Origin: Zelopaecilomyces penicillatus
Lineage: Eukaryota > Ascomycota > Sordariomycetes > Hypocreales > Pseudodiploosporaceae
Assembly: GCA_005765155.1 (NCBI GenBank)
Contig: VCCP01000005.1
Span: 4,216,001 to 4,280,000, forward strand
Direction: 5' to 3'
DNA: 64,000 nt
Shown: piece after piece, positions 1 to 12,310 of the stretch
How the letters are laid out: each line of letters begins with the position of its first letter
Numbering within the stretch: the stretch's first letter is position 1
Made by a program: the position numbers and the translations under genes
The notes under the pieces: generated by a model
Databases searched by the model: none
Told to the model about the DNA's origin: nothing
What the model saw: the letters and a program-made list of their open reading frames with translations, nothing else

Positions 1-176
1 AAGCAAGCGAAAATGATAAGTTGCTCTGCAGAAAGAGAAGCCATGCCATGGCCAAGTCCTAAATGTCTCGTCTGAAGAGCAGTGATGGATAGGATAGCGG
101 TGTCGCACAGCGCGGGGTGGAGAAGTAATAATACTGGGAGCGACGGAAGTTTAGGGAAAAGGGCAAAACAACTCAC
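1..176 (-). other. Intron (5' part) of the Sfp1-like gene
   Basis: Begins with GTGAGT at 176 on the minus strand. Possible acceptors inside the window (TTCTCTTTCTGCAG ending at 26) give a following peptide that does not look like the expected conserved segment. The true 3' splice site is therefore probably left of position 1, which would make this intron longer than about 170 bp, longer than most introns in the window. Confidence 0.4.
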
Positions 177-826
177 TCGTCACGAACGAAGCTGCCAAAA
201 GACATGCCTCCCCAGGAGATGCCCATGAGGCTGCCGGCAAGACTCTCTCTGCGGTTGCGGTTAACATTGTCACGGTTCTGGTTGTTGACAGAGATGGGCT
301 TCGGGCCAGCGCTGACGAAAGAGTCCTGCCGGCTGCGGCTCATGGCAGCATCAAGCGCGGGGCCGGTGGTCATGTCGACGTCGTCGCAGTCGAGGTCGGA
401 GAAGGCGGCGAAGAGATTATTGCTGGAGGACGAGATGAAGCTGTCGCGAGGCGGCGTGCAGATGGAAATGGGTTTGGAGGTCGGAGGAGCGGCGAATGCG
501 CCTTGAGAGGCTCGGGGGAAAAGGTCGGGAGGCGTCGCCGGCTGGGGAGAGGGTGACTGTGTCAGCGACGATGAGTTGAGCGACACAGGCGAGCCAGCGT
601 GGGCGGTGGCGGCGAAACAGGCAGCGAGGTCGCTGGCACTCCCTGTGGCGTGGGAGTGGGTTTGGGCGAGGGTGTGGGCGTTGGCGTTGGAGCTACCGGT
701 CCTGGTGCCGGCGTTGGCGCTGGCGCTCGCTGACACCGCTGTTGCTGGTGCTGGGGCGCCCGTTGCAGAGCCCGGCTCCTGGTCTCTGTCCTCGGTGCTC
801 TGGAACCACCTGAGCGCGCTCCGCAT
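177..826 (-). CDS. SFP1: Sfp1-like C2H2 zinc-finger transcription factor, 5' coding exon (partial)
   Basis: A minus-strand open frame, rich in Ser, Ala and Pro, ends in a conserved block (RRESLAGSLMGISWGGMS, then FGSFVRDE). I associate this block with the N-terminal region of filamentous-fungal Sfp1-type regulators. In that family it lies just before the segment leading to the C2H2 fingers. The finger part is not in the window. A GTGAGT donor at 176-171 follows codon GA|, so the exon ends at 177 and the intron runs leftward, probably off the window. The first in-frame ATG is at 826 (MRSALRWFQ). The frame stays open further upstream to about 955 but starts there with TTG, so either 826 is the start or an upstream exon exists. 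Sfp1 in yeast controls ribosome-biogenesis genes; the function here is inferred. The sequence is low-complexity before the conserved block, so identification rests mainly on that block. Confidence 0.5.
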
Positions 827-2240
827 AACTTGAACGGACGCTGATGGAGAAGCTGGTGATGGCCAAAAGGTGGACAGAGAGGTTGGGTGGGCTCTGAAGA
901 GGGGTTTCCTGGAGGGAGATGCACTTAATAAATGCAAGTCGGATCGCTTCGACAAAATGAGTCGGCGCTGGTAAAAGACACAGGTTCGACGGCCGTCTTG
1001 GGTTGGCGTAGGAACTGCTTTGAGAGGAGCGCGTAGGTTTCAAGTTAAAGTTGCGTGAAGCATGAGGACAGCCACGAAAGTGCGTCCTGGAGACCTTAAG
1101 TTTGATGGCTGGCTCGACACCTCAGACACCTTGTTGTTATGACTCTTGATATTAATGAATTGACGAGCGTCTGGCTGTCGTAATGGTGGCGCCGATGCAG
1201 CCTGGCTTGTTGAGCAGTATGCGGCTTGTTTGCCTACAAACGCAGCTAGGAGACGGCTGCAGCGTCGGGGGGGTGTGAAGATGCGGTGGTCTATTAATTA
1301 GTGTAGGTGCGGTATGGTGTAAGTTGCTGGTTTGCCTGTCTCTTGGTGATGGTCCTGGCAGCTTCTTGTAGACAGCCCTGCAGCTACACCAGCTCCTTCA
1401 TACACGGGCCGCAGAGTGACGGGCGAGGCCTCGGGTAGCAATCGCTCTGGTCAGCGAGGTCGAGATCTCGAGGCAGGCGAGGGCACAGGTGTAGGCGAAG
1501 GCGAAGGCGAGGGTGAGGAGGGTGACGCGATGGTGGGGGGCAAGGTCAAGAGCAAACCTTGAGATGCCTAGTTCTAACGGTGTGAAGCAGAACAAAGAGA
1601 GACGAAATAAAGGTTCACTAGGTGTAAGTTGCAAGAAAGAGAAACAGAACGCGAGAGACGGGGTTGATGACCGCGATCATGGCCATGGCCAGATGCTCGC
1701 CAGCTGCTGGGCTAGTTTTTGGTCGAGTGCCAAAGCGATGACCCCCCCCTGGTGAGTCTGTGACGCTGAGCGTGGAGCCATTGATCAGTGTGAGGTGAGG
1801 TGATGCTCAGGGACAGGGGGCGGAGGCGCTAATTGACCAGTCACCCTGTAGAACGGTATTGGGGTACCTCCCAGATACCTCCCAGTCTACAGCCACATGT
1901 CCACTCAACAGGTGCACCTGGCGCTGGTGCTGAGCGGGATGTCTCTTTTCGGTGGGGCAGCTTGGAGCAGGCATGCGCTGTGAGCGGCGAGCGAGGGAGT
2001 GCTGGAGTGCTGAGATGCCAAGACCCTTGGGGGAGTGGGAGGGAAATGGACACTCACATGCTGGTACTTACGAGTAAGGTACTTAGCAGGTTCCCAGGCG
2101 CTAATCAGGGCACAGGTGGAAGCTCCGTTGAAGCTAGTATCTCTTGCCTTCTGGAGTCCGTCTAGATCTCTTCAGGTGAGCCGGGGCTTTCCAGCGCTTC
2201 TACGGGTGCCTACAGCACTGTACTTAGGTATAGTATTTAC

Positions 2241-2266
2241 CACCTACCTACTACCTAGGTAGGTAC
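2241..2266. repeat. CCTA/TAGG mirrored tetranucleotide patch
   Basis: CACCTACCTACTACCTAGG followed by TAGGTAC: short CCTA units turn into TAGG units around a CCTAGG centre, giving a partly self-complementary stretch. Similar short motifs recur throughout the intergenic DNA of this window. Confidence 0.7.
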
Positions 2267-5200
2267 AGTACTGTTTCTTGGCTTCTTTAATCGAGGCTTG
2301 GATAAATGCAAACTGAAGAGCACCTCGGTCCAGGCTAGCTAATAGGGTACTGATAACATAACGGCAGAGCGAGATCATAGTACATATCATGCACTGTAGT
2401 GAGTGTTTGCTGCGGTATGTCTTGACAATGTAGGTGCAGGACTTTGCATCTGGCTCTTCAGAAAAGTCCCTGAAAGAGCAGCAATGCAATTGTCACTCTG
2501 AGCCACGCCAGGGAACATGCCGGCGCCAAGCTCGTGTGGACGGTTGGACACGACAGATTTAGGAGGAGGAGGATGCCAAAGGACATACCTGAGTGCTTTA
2601 GGCTGAATCCCTTGACAAAGGACGGACTCATTAGTAGGTACATTGGCACACAACACTGTAATTCCGTCTTCGCTCTGTCAGGGCTTTTCACTGGGGAGTG
2701 AAACAACACGACCATACACACGGTTCATATCGGAGAAGCCTAAGCCCTGAGAAGCAAATATCGGCATCGGTAACACAGTACGGCCTTGGCCAGTGAGGGG
2801 CTGTCATATCATCTATCGGAGACGGACTGATATTATCATATGCCTATGAGCAGCGTTGGGTATCGGTGCAACACGACGCATGCTTTTAGGTTACCATGGC
2901 TGGATTTGGATGTGGATGTGGATGGTCTGATTGGTCTGCTCTGTGTCCATCACTTCTGACCCAGATCTACCAAACCCGGCTCTAAAATGGGCAGCGGAAC
3001 CAACACCAACTTCAGTCAAGTACGGACACCGTCTGTCTGTCCTTTCTGGCCACTTATCGTGTTAGCTCTCCCTTAGCATTGTTCGAGGGCAGTTTTAGTT
3101 GGCATAAACAAGACCTTACCCACAAATGCTAACGTTGGGTTGGGCAGACATACCAATGAATGATACGTGTCAAACTAATAATGACAAGCGGTCACGACCT
3201 GGAGGGGGAGGGCATTTTCTGGCCGCCAACTTCCCTTCGGCCAAACACTTGGAGCACGCGCCGAGTTATAACGGGGGTATCAATCGATGCACTAGATGCC
3301 GCCCCTCCTCATTGGGGATCATCAAAGGCCAGGTTTTGCCATGGTCGCGAAATATTAGGGATAGACTTTCGCCTTGCTGCAGGAGGGCTGTTCTAGTCTT
3401 TGTTGACTCATTTACTGGCATGTTAAGCTTCACAAACTGTGCGTCGCTGGAAACAGTGCTGGGGTCAGGCACTGCGGTTTGATTGTATGGCAGGAGCGAC
3501 TCGTTCACGGCCTGCAAGGTTTCACTCCGCACCGCACCGCAGCATCTCGTCCTCCTTCTGCCCATTCCATCCACCCGCCTCTCACCGCCGCCATCACAAA
3601 CACATCTCTCAGTAACGCCCAAGATCGAGGCAGATGATCAATCCGGCTCAAGCATGCAACCATCCAATAGTAGCATGCCTTGGACGAGTCAGCAGTAGTA
3701 GCTCCAAGCAAGTCACCCAACAGCAAGATAAGTAAGTTTGTGGCATGGTCAACTGGTTACCGCAGCATCATTCTTTCTCGTTAGTGCCCATATCCCACCT
3801 GCTCTCCAAGTTTCTATCAATGACAACAGTGGCATATTACTACGTAGATCGGACAATATCAGACAACCCATGGATCTGGCTTCCTGCAGGCATTGGCAAC
3901 TTTGGACCACAAAGCAAAACTATGTGCCGACTCCAAGGCATCGGGCGCTACTAACAACACACATATTCACCCAGAGGGTGGGCTCTTGATCAACCCCTGT
4001 TCAACGGCACACCCACCAACCAGCCATTAAAATCAGATCCGAGATTGGCGTCTCCAACCGTCCATGTCAGCGCGTCAACCTCCGAAAGAGATTACCAGGC
4101 GTGGAGTGCAGATATTATAACGCACGACAACGAGCCTGTAGACGTTTACGCACTGTCTATAATGCATCGTACTTTCAAGGGCTTTAGTCTGAGCGACCCC
4201 ATCTTCAGCGTAACATGCAGAGTAATCCCCCACGCATGAGTACCCAGTCTTGAGCCACGTTATTTCAGAGCCTGTGAAAGATTGCCGTTGTTCGAGAAGG
4301 CGAAGTTGACTCAACTTGTCAAAAGTTCGCATCTAGATGTCCGGACTATCGGGAGCTTCCACCCTTCCGAAGCGCCATCTTCTGTTGCCGAGGTTGTGAA
4401 GACAGCCAGACTATTACCAAGTGCTCTGAACTTGAACTGGCTTTCCTCTGACAAGAAGACACATTAAACAGCCAATCAGCAGCAACTTAGTCCCGACAGG
4501 TGTGCGTGCTTTGCGTCACCTCACAGCAGCAGCACAAGGGGGGCCCTCGTTGCCACATGGTGGGCCCTTATTTAAAATGGAACCCATTTGCGGTCTGTCA
4601 CCTTATCCTAGTTGATCCTTACAACTTGACGCTTGACTTGGACTGGCACTGGAACTCGAGGCGCTTCTGCCGCCCATCCCATGCACCTGAGTCAGGCCCC
4701 TGCCTGGCCCGTAAAGAGGATCAATGCCTTGCCAAAGACATAAACAGGGCAGCAGAAGTAAATAAGGCCTTTGGAATGCCTGGTCCGATAAAATAGATAA
4801 AGTGGCCACAACTAATTAATTAGCTCTGAAGGGAGCGCCACCGCCGTGCTGCCGGCCTTTAACTTCCGGAGCTCAACAGAATGGTGCCGGCAGCCATCCG
4901 AAGAAGACAACCTCGCGATGATCTACACCTGCAACACGGCCTGCAAGTCGCTTGCCAATTAAGTATGTCCATACTATAGAGTCAGTACTTGTGTTTAACT
5001 CGATGAACCGGGCATAAGTCTGTATTATATGCACAAAGAATACTTTGACTTGATTTTGGAATAACTCCGACGCACTCACTCTAGAGATCTGACCGCACGG
5101 GGCGCCCCTGCTCATTGTAACAAGTTTGAATATTCATGTCGTGATGATGGACCAGATGCAAGTGCCAGATGCAGCACATCTACAGGTATTGCTCTGACCT

Positions 5201-7618
5201 TAACCAGCCAATCAAAGCGCTTGCGCTGTGGTATGAGGGAGACGTGATTGATCATGATTGCTATCAAAACAGAAACGGGCATCTGCAAGGCTCCGGCTCT
5301 ATACAACGGTTTGAACGGCTCAGTTCAGTGTCTGGGCCCCAAAGTAATACAAACATACCTCGGATGGCCATGTACAGTAAGTACGAGGTGTGTGCATCGC
5401 ATTTCAGCATCCGCCTCTAGCGCAAGCACTTGCGTGCGCATTGGCCACGGCAGTATGTCTGGACTACGGTGCGAGGTACGGCGTACGTACATGCGGATAC
5501 AATGCACAGGTATTGAAGCCCATGGAACAAATGGATCCGCGTTCCACGGGGCTTCCTTGACAGGCAAGACAGGGTCGTGACCCGCAGCGTCATTAAAAAA
5601 CCCCCTGGCACAGAGGCTCCCCGGAATCGCCGTGCCTATTCAGGGTCCAAACGCCTAGACGTGCCGAGCAATAAATCGCATTGAAGTTCTACACATGCCT
5701 GTATTACAACACTGGCACATCCATTTCCATGCGCCGCTGTGGCAAATTAGCCCCGGACCGATTCAGACCGACAGAGAGATATGCGAGAGCCGTTGCGGTT
5801 TGTTGATGGCCTAGGCCAATTCACCAGAGCCCAGCAACCCAGTCCTTGGAGAGATCTGGCTTACTTTGGCCCGGCACGTGCCTATTTCAATCGGCGATAC
5901 TACCTCTGAAGGTACATACAATGTGAATCAACCTCCCAACCCCTCCCGGCCGGCTACTCAGTCATCGACAGCTAGTATTCATCTGTAATGCCTCAGGCGA
6001 ACCCTATGCTGACATTCACGGGACATTCAAGACACATATTGTGGGTATGTTAGCCATCATTCGTTCGATCCCCCACTCGCAGGTCTCTTGCTGCCCTGCC
6101 GAGAGGTGATTGCGATGTCAGCTTCCGTCTTGGATTCGCGTAATTCGGATCCAGCGACACGGCTTCTTTATAATAAGACAGGGCGGAAGTCTGTCTGTCG
6201 CTCAACACAGACCAACTCATAATGGTAGGTTACCTCCACATCACAATTCACAACGACGAACCCAAGACAATCCAAGTGTACACTACCCATCAACTAGTCA
6301 ATTGGTTCCTGCTGGAGCCACACGATTCAGTAGCGCTTCGGTTGTTGCTACCCGTTGCATCTCCGCGCGATTTCGTATGGACTAAATCTATATCAACATA
6401 CTTTTTATTTATAGCATTTGGGTGCAGGACGGTGATGTGGTTGCTGTCCTTTTATCACCAATCGCTCGTACGAATGGAAACACATGATGACAAATTTACA
6501 TCGAAGCTGCCATAGTCATTTCTCCGAATACTCCAAGTGAGGGTAATGCCACTAAGAAATAGGGCGGTGTGGCGAACTCAAAGACTCCAAGGCCAGACAA
6601 CCAAACACATAATAATTACCCAAACCCCGCTCTGTCCTTTGTAGGCTGGCATCGTGAATGAACGGCAGGATTCAGACCTAGGCCATGTATCCAAATAATG
6701 GTCACATGGGGCGGCTGGGACTATTGTCTCAGGGTCTTTCTGTCTATCACTCTACTCCTCACTCCTCCAGATGCGCACTCGGCGCTTACCTACAGTATAC
6801 CTGGTGGTATGTCGATCATTTTGCTGGGAGGGGGCTATTGGGGCATCTTGTATCTATATCTGCATTCGTGCGTGAGAGGGGGGATCCGCGCCTGGCAGTT
6901 CCCACAACGCGTGACCTTTTTGCCCCCTTGTGCAAGCGAGGTGCTTGTGGGACAGGATGATTACCTACTGGCCTGTTTACTGGCAAGAAGGCAAGGTTGG
7001 TTGGTACATGAGAGCAGGTGCTTTTCCACTCAGAATCCACCTCGGACGGCTTGGAAACATCGGTTATTCAAAGCGACAGAAATCCAGCCATGACTACATC
7101 AGGGTGTTTACTCTGTTTATTACTTTCCACTGTTCTGCATGTAACAACGAACACTAGTTAGCTTGCTGTGATGTGGGGTTTCTATCTGCGACGCCCCTCC
7201 CCTCCCCAAACTAATAAAACACACGACTAATATTACCTATAGACCTAACTGGCTGCTCGTGTGCTGGTAGATCCCGGACGCAGTTCGTGTTATGATTAAT
7301 GACGCTCTTGTGTCTCTGTCGAGCGGTCGGCGTGGCCACACATGATCGGGACTTGCATATTCTCTATTTTAAGCCGCCCGCCTTGACACGGAGGTCCAAG
7401 CAGAGACCTACACCAACATCATCATTTGCGGGCGGTCATTCCCTCCACAACACAGCAGCAGCGGTTGCCGGCAATGCTCTCATGGGTATGAACAGGCGGC
7501 AGATACTACCTAGGTGTACTATTACAGTACATGTCGAACCCTGTTACATGGGACTTGCCGAAACATGGGTTGGTTTTTGTTTTTTTCTTAGCTCTTAGGC
7601 CCAGTTATGATGGTTATA

Positions 7619-7633
7619 TGTGTGTGTGTGTGT
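7619..7633. repeat. (TG)7 dinucleotide microsatellite
   Basis: Seven uninterrupted TG units in noncoding DNA. Confidence 0.9.
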
Positions 7634-8530
7634 TGTTTCACACCTCAGCCCAAGCAAGAAGGTATTAACACACAGTGGGTGCTAGACGCGCTCGCTTGCT
7701 GTCGAACGATGGAATGAGTTTGGTGGTGATTGGTGGCATAGGCGGATCGGCGGCTGGGAGATTTAGGGAAGGCCAGATATGGATGCATAGCTCTTGGCTG
7801 TAAGCCCATTCCAAACTTGGATCTCCAGTAACAAACCAACAAGGGGTGCTGGTTTCGATAGGCAGGCCGGTTTCGCTGCTGGGTCGTGGTATTATTAACT
7901 GTGTGGTTACTGTTGGAAGAGCAACCTGCATGAGTTGCCATTGTTCAGACCTTTTGCAAAATTGGGCCTAAGGCGGTTGCATGACTGGAAGTATCTCGGT
8001 CAAACTGGATTGGCCAGATACAACTTCCTATTTTCTTCTTGGGCGAAACAAAGGAAAAATCAAGGGTCCAATAGTCCCAGGTTGATCTTCTATTGAAGGT
8101 GAATCAATTAAGTTCATGTCAGCTTACTTACAGCCGGCTTCGCTGCCCGTTAATTATTAGCCTGACATGAGCTCGTCACTAGACAACACCTCTAAAAAGA
8201 GCGGCAAATTCCATTTCTATCGTTTGTCGCATGGGTGAGTGTTTATTTCGCAAATCAAGTTGATAGTTACTAATGGCCATTTAGCATGTGCCCGCTACCC
8301 AATTTGCACGAACGTAGCTTGATCAACAATTAGCTGACTGAGGTAAGCAATGACAGAAGTGCTGGTAATGCGGTGCCCATTGTTTTGGGGGTTTTGGCCC
8401 TTCCCCATCAACACGGGACTGGGCGGTCACTCTCCAGATACAACATAAATGAAAGATGCCGTGCTGCCGCCGAGTTCTCGGCGACACGGTGCATGCCACT
8501 GCCGGAAAAATCAAGTTCATGCATACTGCT

Positions 8531-8552
8531 TAGGTAGGTAGGTAGGTAGGTA
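8531..8552. repeat. (TAGG)5 tetranucleotide array
   Basis: Five perfect TAGG units plus TA. It is the longest of several TAGG/CCTA arrays in the noncoding parts of the window. Confidence 0.9.
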
Positions 8553-9448
8553 TACTAATATGAAGTGGTCGACAATAATAGACAAGATAGCAGGAACAAA
8601 AGGTGACCCCTTCGGCGGGTGCCGCCGGAGCAAACAACTACGCTTTGGTCAAACATCCATATTCGGCGGATCGGGTATTGGCTTATACCCGTTGGGATGT
8701 TCTTGTCGAAGAAGTGTATTCGCAAATGTCATGGACCAAGGTACCAAAAGCGGTTTTGCAGAAGTTTAATGATCGATACTTTATAATTACTTTATAAATC
8801 ACATTTGGTACCTTGGGAGTTTAGTGATAGCCGAGACGAGTAGTTTCTCGATAGCGCTGTGTATTTCCCACGTCAAACACACAGTTGTGCGTCATGATGC
8901 CTTGGAATGAATTGTAGCCAGTAATTATTGATTGTAGATTGTGCTTTGTCATCTGTAGAATGCTCGTTATTATTGCGAGTAGTAATTATGGTGCGGTGTT
9001 TCGGCACACAAACTTGCCGCCGGGAATTTCTCGGGTTTCTCGCGATTGTTGCGGAAGCGCTCGGAATGGACGGTGGTTGACATCATACGATTATTTTTTT
9101 TTGGGTAGGATTACATACATGGACAAGCTCCGCGCAGTATACATAGGGACGAGTGGAAGCTATTGCTATGCGTCATGTTGGCGTCTTTGTTAACTCATAC
9201 ACTACATCAACAGACAATCCTATCAAAAAGTCCATATCATCCAGTTATTTTCTCATAATTACCAAGACTTGGCCAGAGCAATCGTTTCATTCTACCCCTC
9301 GCATCTAACACATCATCATTCAAAGGGATCCACTATTTAGAGCCACCAGATCGACTTCATCCTTCCCACACTACCAAAAACATCGCCATCTAAGCTATTC
9401 TTCAACACAACACACAACAACCATCAATTCAAACATCCAGACTTCATC

Positions 9449-10206
9449 ATGAAGGTCCTCAGCAAGGAAGAGGAGGCTGCGCACTACAAGGTTGTCGTCA
9501 AGGGCGGCGCCATTGGTGGTGCCCTTGGATTCGCACTCGGCTTGGGCGGCGTCCTCCTCGCCTCAAAACGCTACCCTGCCTTCCGGGGACTTACGCTACC
9601 CTTCCGAACCTTCCTCGTCACCTCGACCGCTACTTTTGGCGCCATCGTACAGGCCGACCGCTCGTCTATTGCGTATCAGAAGTCGCAGGATCCCATGAAC
9701 AGCTACCGCGACAACAGCCAGCGCGCCGCCGACGCGAGGCGCCAGAATGAATCCGCTTACCAGCGCTTCATGGAGCTTGGCAAGGAGCATCGCTACGGAA
9801 TCGTCTTCGCATCATGGGTGGTCAGCATGGGTGTAGCCCTCGCCCTCGTGGGTCGTTCGCCCATGAGCACATCGCAGAAGCTTGTCCAGGCTCGTGTCTA
9901 CGCCCAGGGCCTGACGCTTGCTGTGCTCATCATCTCTGCTTCTTTTGAGATGAATGATGCCAAAAAGGGCAGCGGTCGCTGGGAGACTGTCATGGTGTTG
10001 GATCCGAACGACCCGGAGCACAAGGCACTCATTGAGAAGAAGATTCACAAGGAGGAGTATGAGGGACAGGATCTGTGGAAAGGTTAGTACTCGGCTTTGC
10101 ATTCCCATATACGTGAGTTTGTGCTAATGAGATTGATGAAACAGATATGGTTGAGGCTGAGGAAAAGAGAATAGCTGCCAGAAAGCAGGCCACATCTAAA
10201 GCCTAG
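9449..10206 (+). CDS. RCF2: Rcf2-like respiratory supercomplex factor (HIG1 domain)
   Basis: Two exons, 9449-10082 and 10145-10206. The 62-bp intron has a GTTAGT donor and a GCTAATG branch-like site. The product is 231 aa, close to yeast Rcf2. The N-terminal half has a glycine-rich hydrophobic segment (about residues 18-37) and a second hydrophobic stretch around 50-70. The C-terminal half has two further membrane helices (about 118-135 and 150-170) separated by QKLVQARVYAQG, the region typical of HIG1 proteins. A charged tail follows (KKIHKEEYEGQDLW, then EEKRIAARKQ). Rcf2 is an inner-membrane mitochondrial protein that associates with cytochrome c oxidase and the III-IV supercomplexes; that role is inherited from the family. 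The ATG follows a CA-rich, TATA-free leader. Convergent with the kelch gene, 517 bp apart. Confidence 0.88.
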
Positions 10207-10723
10207 ATACGGTATTAACCACAGAGCCTATCGATTGCTCCTAGAGACGATTTAATAACAAGAAACAATCGAATAAACGGCTTCCCCTCGCCACTCCCTT
10301 CATGGTCTTCCCTGAATCAAAATTTACACAAAATACAAAAGCTGCCGCGCACAGCACACTGCATAAATAATGGAGTTAAGGGGTTCACATGAGCATAGTC
10401 AAATTGGTACACATAAAAAACGAACGGGGTTTAAGAGCTTACAAGGGGATTATGTTGCTATCATTCATGAGGAATCAAATCTGTAACTACACCTGGCGTT
10501 TCAAAAGATTTTGATGCATCGCTATGTAAAAATAATTCCACTATGACCACCAACGTCTTTTTTGCGTTCCCTCATCATAACCTGCCGTTTCAAAACCAGC
10601 AACCAGGTCGTGCCATTAGTTCCAATGCAGGTAATCTGGAAGACATTTCAAATAAACCAAGATTTAACGCTCTCAATTCAACATGTGCACATGATTCGTC
10701 GAAACCTGCTGAGATCGCGCACG
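10207..10723. other. Convergent 3' intergenic region, RCF2 / kelch gene
   Basis: No gene seen. Holds the 3' ends of two convergent genes. A GAATAAAC element about 65 bp after the RCF2 stop could serve as its poly(A) signal. Confidence 0.6.
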
Positions 10724-12310
10724 TCATACGTCAATGGTAAAATGACTAATTTGTGAGTAGTAGGCGTGGACAGCCAACTCCAAAGTCATCACATCACCAA
10801 ACACCTCACTGCCATCAAACCCTCCGATAACTAGTAGCCTGCTGTCATGTAGAACTGTGCCATGATAGCCACGCCCGCTGGGCGGCAGCCCATACACTTT
10901 TCGCTTGTCCCAGGACATGGTGACCAAGTTGAGGAGCAGCACATCGTTGGAGTACTCATTGCCATCGTGGCCTCCTATGACAAAGAGATACGAGCCCACA
11001 ATGGTAGCTGTGTGTGACAGGCGGCGGAAGGTGACAGCAATGTTGACAGCTTTCCACACGTGGGTATCCACGTCATAGACCCAGACATCATCAAAACACT
11101 CACCTCCATCCGAGCCGCCAAATATGATGAGCTTGCTGCCCACCATGTTCGCTGTGTGGTAACCACGAGCTTTGGGGCGCCGGTCTTTCCCTGTTTGGGA
11201 AGGCTTCTCGGCGCTTGATATTAACTTCCACGACATTTTGGTGATGTCGCTGACGTCGAGACGCCAAATGTCATTCAAGGCGCGCACACCATCGCCACCT
11301 CCAAAGTAATAGATACCATTCTTGTACAGACATGCCGTATGCGCTCGTCGTTTTGATGGGAGCTTTTCTCCAACGATACGAGGCTTGGACCAGCGGAAGT
11401 TGACCGTATCAAGGACATATACATCGTTGTAATACGTAGGCCCATCTCCGCCTCCAAAAATAACGAGCTTCTTCCCCACCGCGGTACATGTCATGGCTCT
11501 GAGAGGCATTGGTATATCTCCAACCATGTGGGGGACCGACCAGTAGAATGAGTCCGCATCGAGGACGTACATGGCGTTGAAGCACGTCCTGGCATCGCAG
11601 CCACCAAATATGTAAACATTGGAGCCGATGAGGGTCGTCGTGTGTGCGCGAAGGCTGGAGTGCGGCGAGCCTGATACGGGTGCTTTTGACCAGTACATGC
11701 CGGAGGCCGGCGCAGGCGGGACGTCTGGGGCATCTTTTGCGCTTTGTAGCGGAGGGAATGGGATATGATCTCCACGAGGCGTGCGGGAAACAGCGTAACC
11801 CATTTGACGAGTAGGTGCCGGTGCCGGTGTTGCTGCTGCAATTACAGTTGAGGTTGTAGTTGCTCCTGATGCTGTCTGTGCCTGGCGGAGGACTATCGCG
11901 GATGTGGAGCGGGAGGGCACGGCCACTTTCTGAATTTGATTGCCATCTTGAGGATGCTCAGCGGCGCCATTGTCGTTGGAGCCAGGCGGTTGCTTTGATC
12001 TCGATGCTTGCCCTCCTGCCGGTGCAGGCACATTGGAGACGGGCTGTGCCGCCGACTGGGACCGCTGGCGGATCGAGAGGTCGGAGGGTTTGCGACGCTG
12101 GTCGTTGATGCTCCTGCTGGCGAGATGGCCCGGCGTGTGGCTCCTCGGCAACGGCTGCGGATCGTCGTCGGAGTCCTCAGACTCAGATTCGGATTTCTCT
12201 TTTATAACAGGGACGGCGTCGGCGACAATCTTCTGCGATCGCACAGTTTTGATCGTCTGGGTGGGCTTGGCAGGCGACTTGTTGGCAGGTTGCTTGCTAT
12301 GGTCCGTCAT
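10724..12310 (-). CDS. Kelch-repeat protein (six-bladed propeller)
   Basis: Uninterrupted frame of 528 aa from the ATG at 12310. The frame is open to another ATG at 12445 (45 more codons), but that extension looks like leader sequence, so the shorter start is preferred. Residues 1-215 are disordered and rich in Ser, Pro, Gln and Lys, with an acidic Ser-Asp patch (SESESEDSDDD). From about residue 220 to 510 there are six kelch repeats, each with the GG pair and downstream W (for example VYIFGG, LVIFGGGDG, IYYFGGGDG, LIIFGGSDG, LFVIGGHDG, LLVIGGFDG). These would form a closed beta-propeller, a protein-interaction platform. No BTB, RING, catalytic or coiled-coil part is visible, and it is too short to be Tea1/Kel1. 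Partner and pathway unknown. Divergent from DUS3. Confidence 0.85.
   Translation of the reverse strand: MTDHSKQPANKSPAKPTQTIKTVRSQKIVADAVPVIKEKSESESEDSDDDPQPLPRSHTPGHLASRSINDQRRKPSDLSIRQRSQSAAQPVSNVPAPAGGQASRSKQPPGSNDNGAAEHPQDGNQIQKVAVPSRSTSAIVLRQAQTASGATTTSTVIAAATPAPAPTRQMGYAVSRTPRGDHIPFPPLQSAKDAPDVPPAPASGMYWSKAPVSGSPHSSLRAHTTTLIGSNVYIFGGCDARTCFNAMYVLDADSFYWSVPHMVGDIPMPLRAMTCTAVGKKLVIFGGGDGPTYYNDVYVLDTVNFRWSKPRIVGEKLPSKRRAHTACLYKNGIYYFGGGDGVRALNDIWRLDVSDITKMSWKLISSAEKPSQTGKDRRPKARGYHTANMVGSKLIIFGGSDGGECFDDVWVYDVDTHVWKAVNIAVTFRRLSHTATIVGSYLFVIGGHDGNEYSNDVLLLNLVTMSWDKRKVYGLPPSGRGYHGTVLHDSRLLVIGGFDGSEVFGDVMTLELAVHAYYSQISHFTIDV

Larger units (their letters stand above)
827..9448. other. 8.6 kb gene-poor region upstream of the Sfp1-like gene and RCF2
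   Basis: Both flanking genes read outward, so this is a divergent upstream region. I found no ORF with recognisable domains, coding periodicity or plausible splicing; the longest open frames are about 130 codons and low in quality. It contains GA/GC-rich low complexity around 1485-1530, a mirrored CCTA/TAGG patch at 2241-2266, a (TG)7 run at 7619-7633, a (TAGG)5 array at 8531-8552, a CTAATTAATTAG palindrome at 4812-4823 and a GGCACGTGCC E-box near 5874-5883. Long upstream regions are common next to regulatory genes in filamentous fungi. A long 5' leader, ncRNA or regulatory landscape is possible, but none can be proven from sequence alone. Confidence 0.6.

Noticed and set aside
6698..7093. 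131-codon open frame with hydrophobic stretch
   Set aside because: Composition looks random, no conserved motif, and overlapping frames are equally open. Not supported as a gene.
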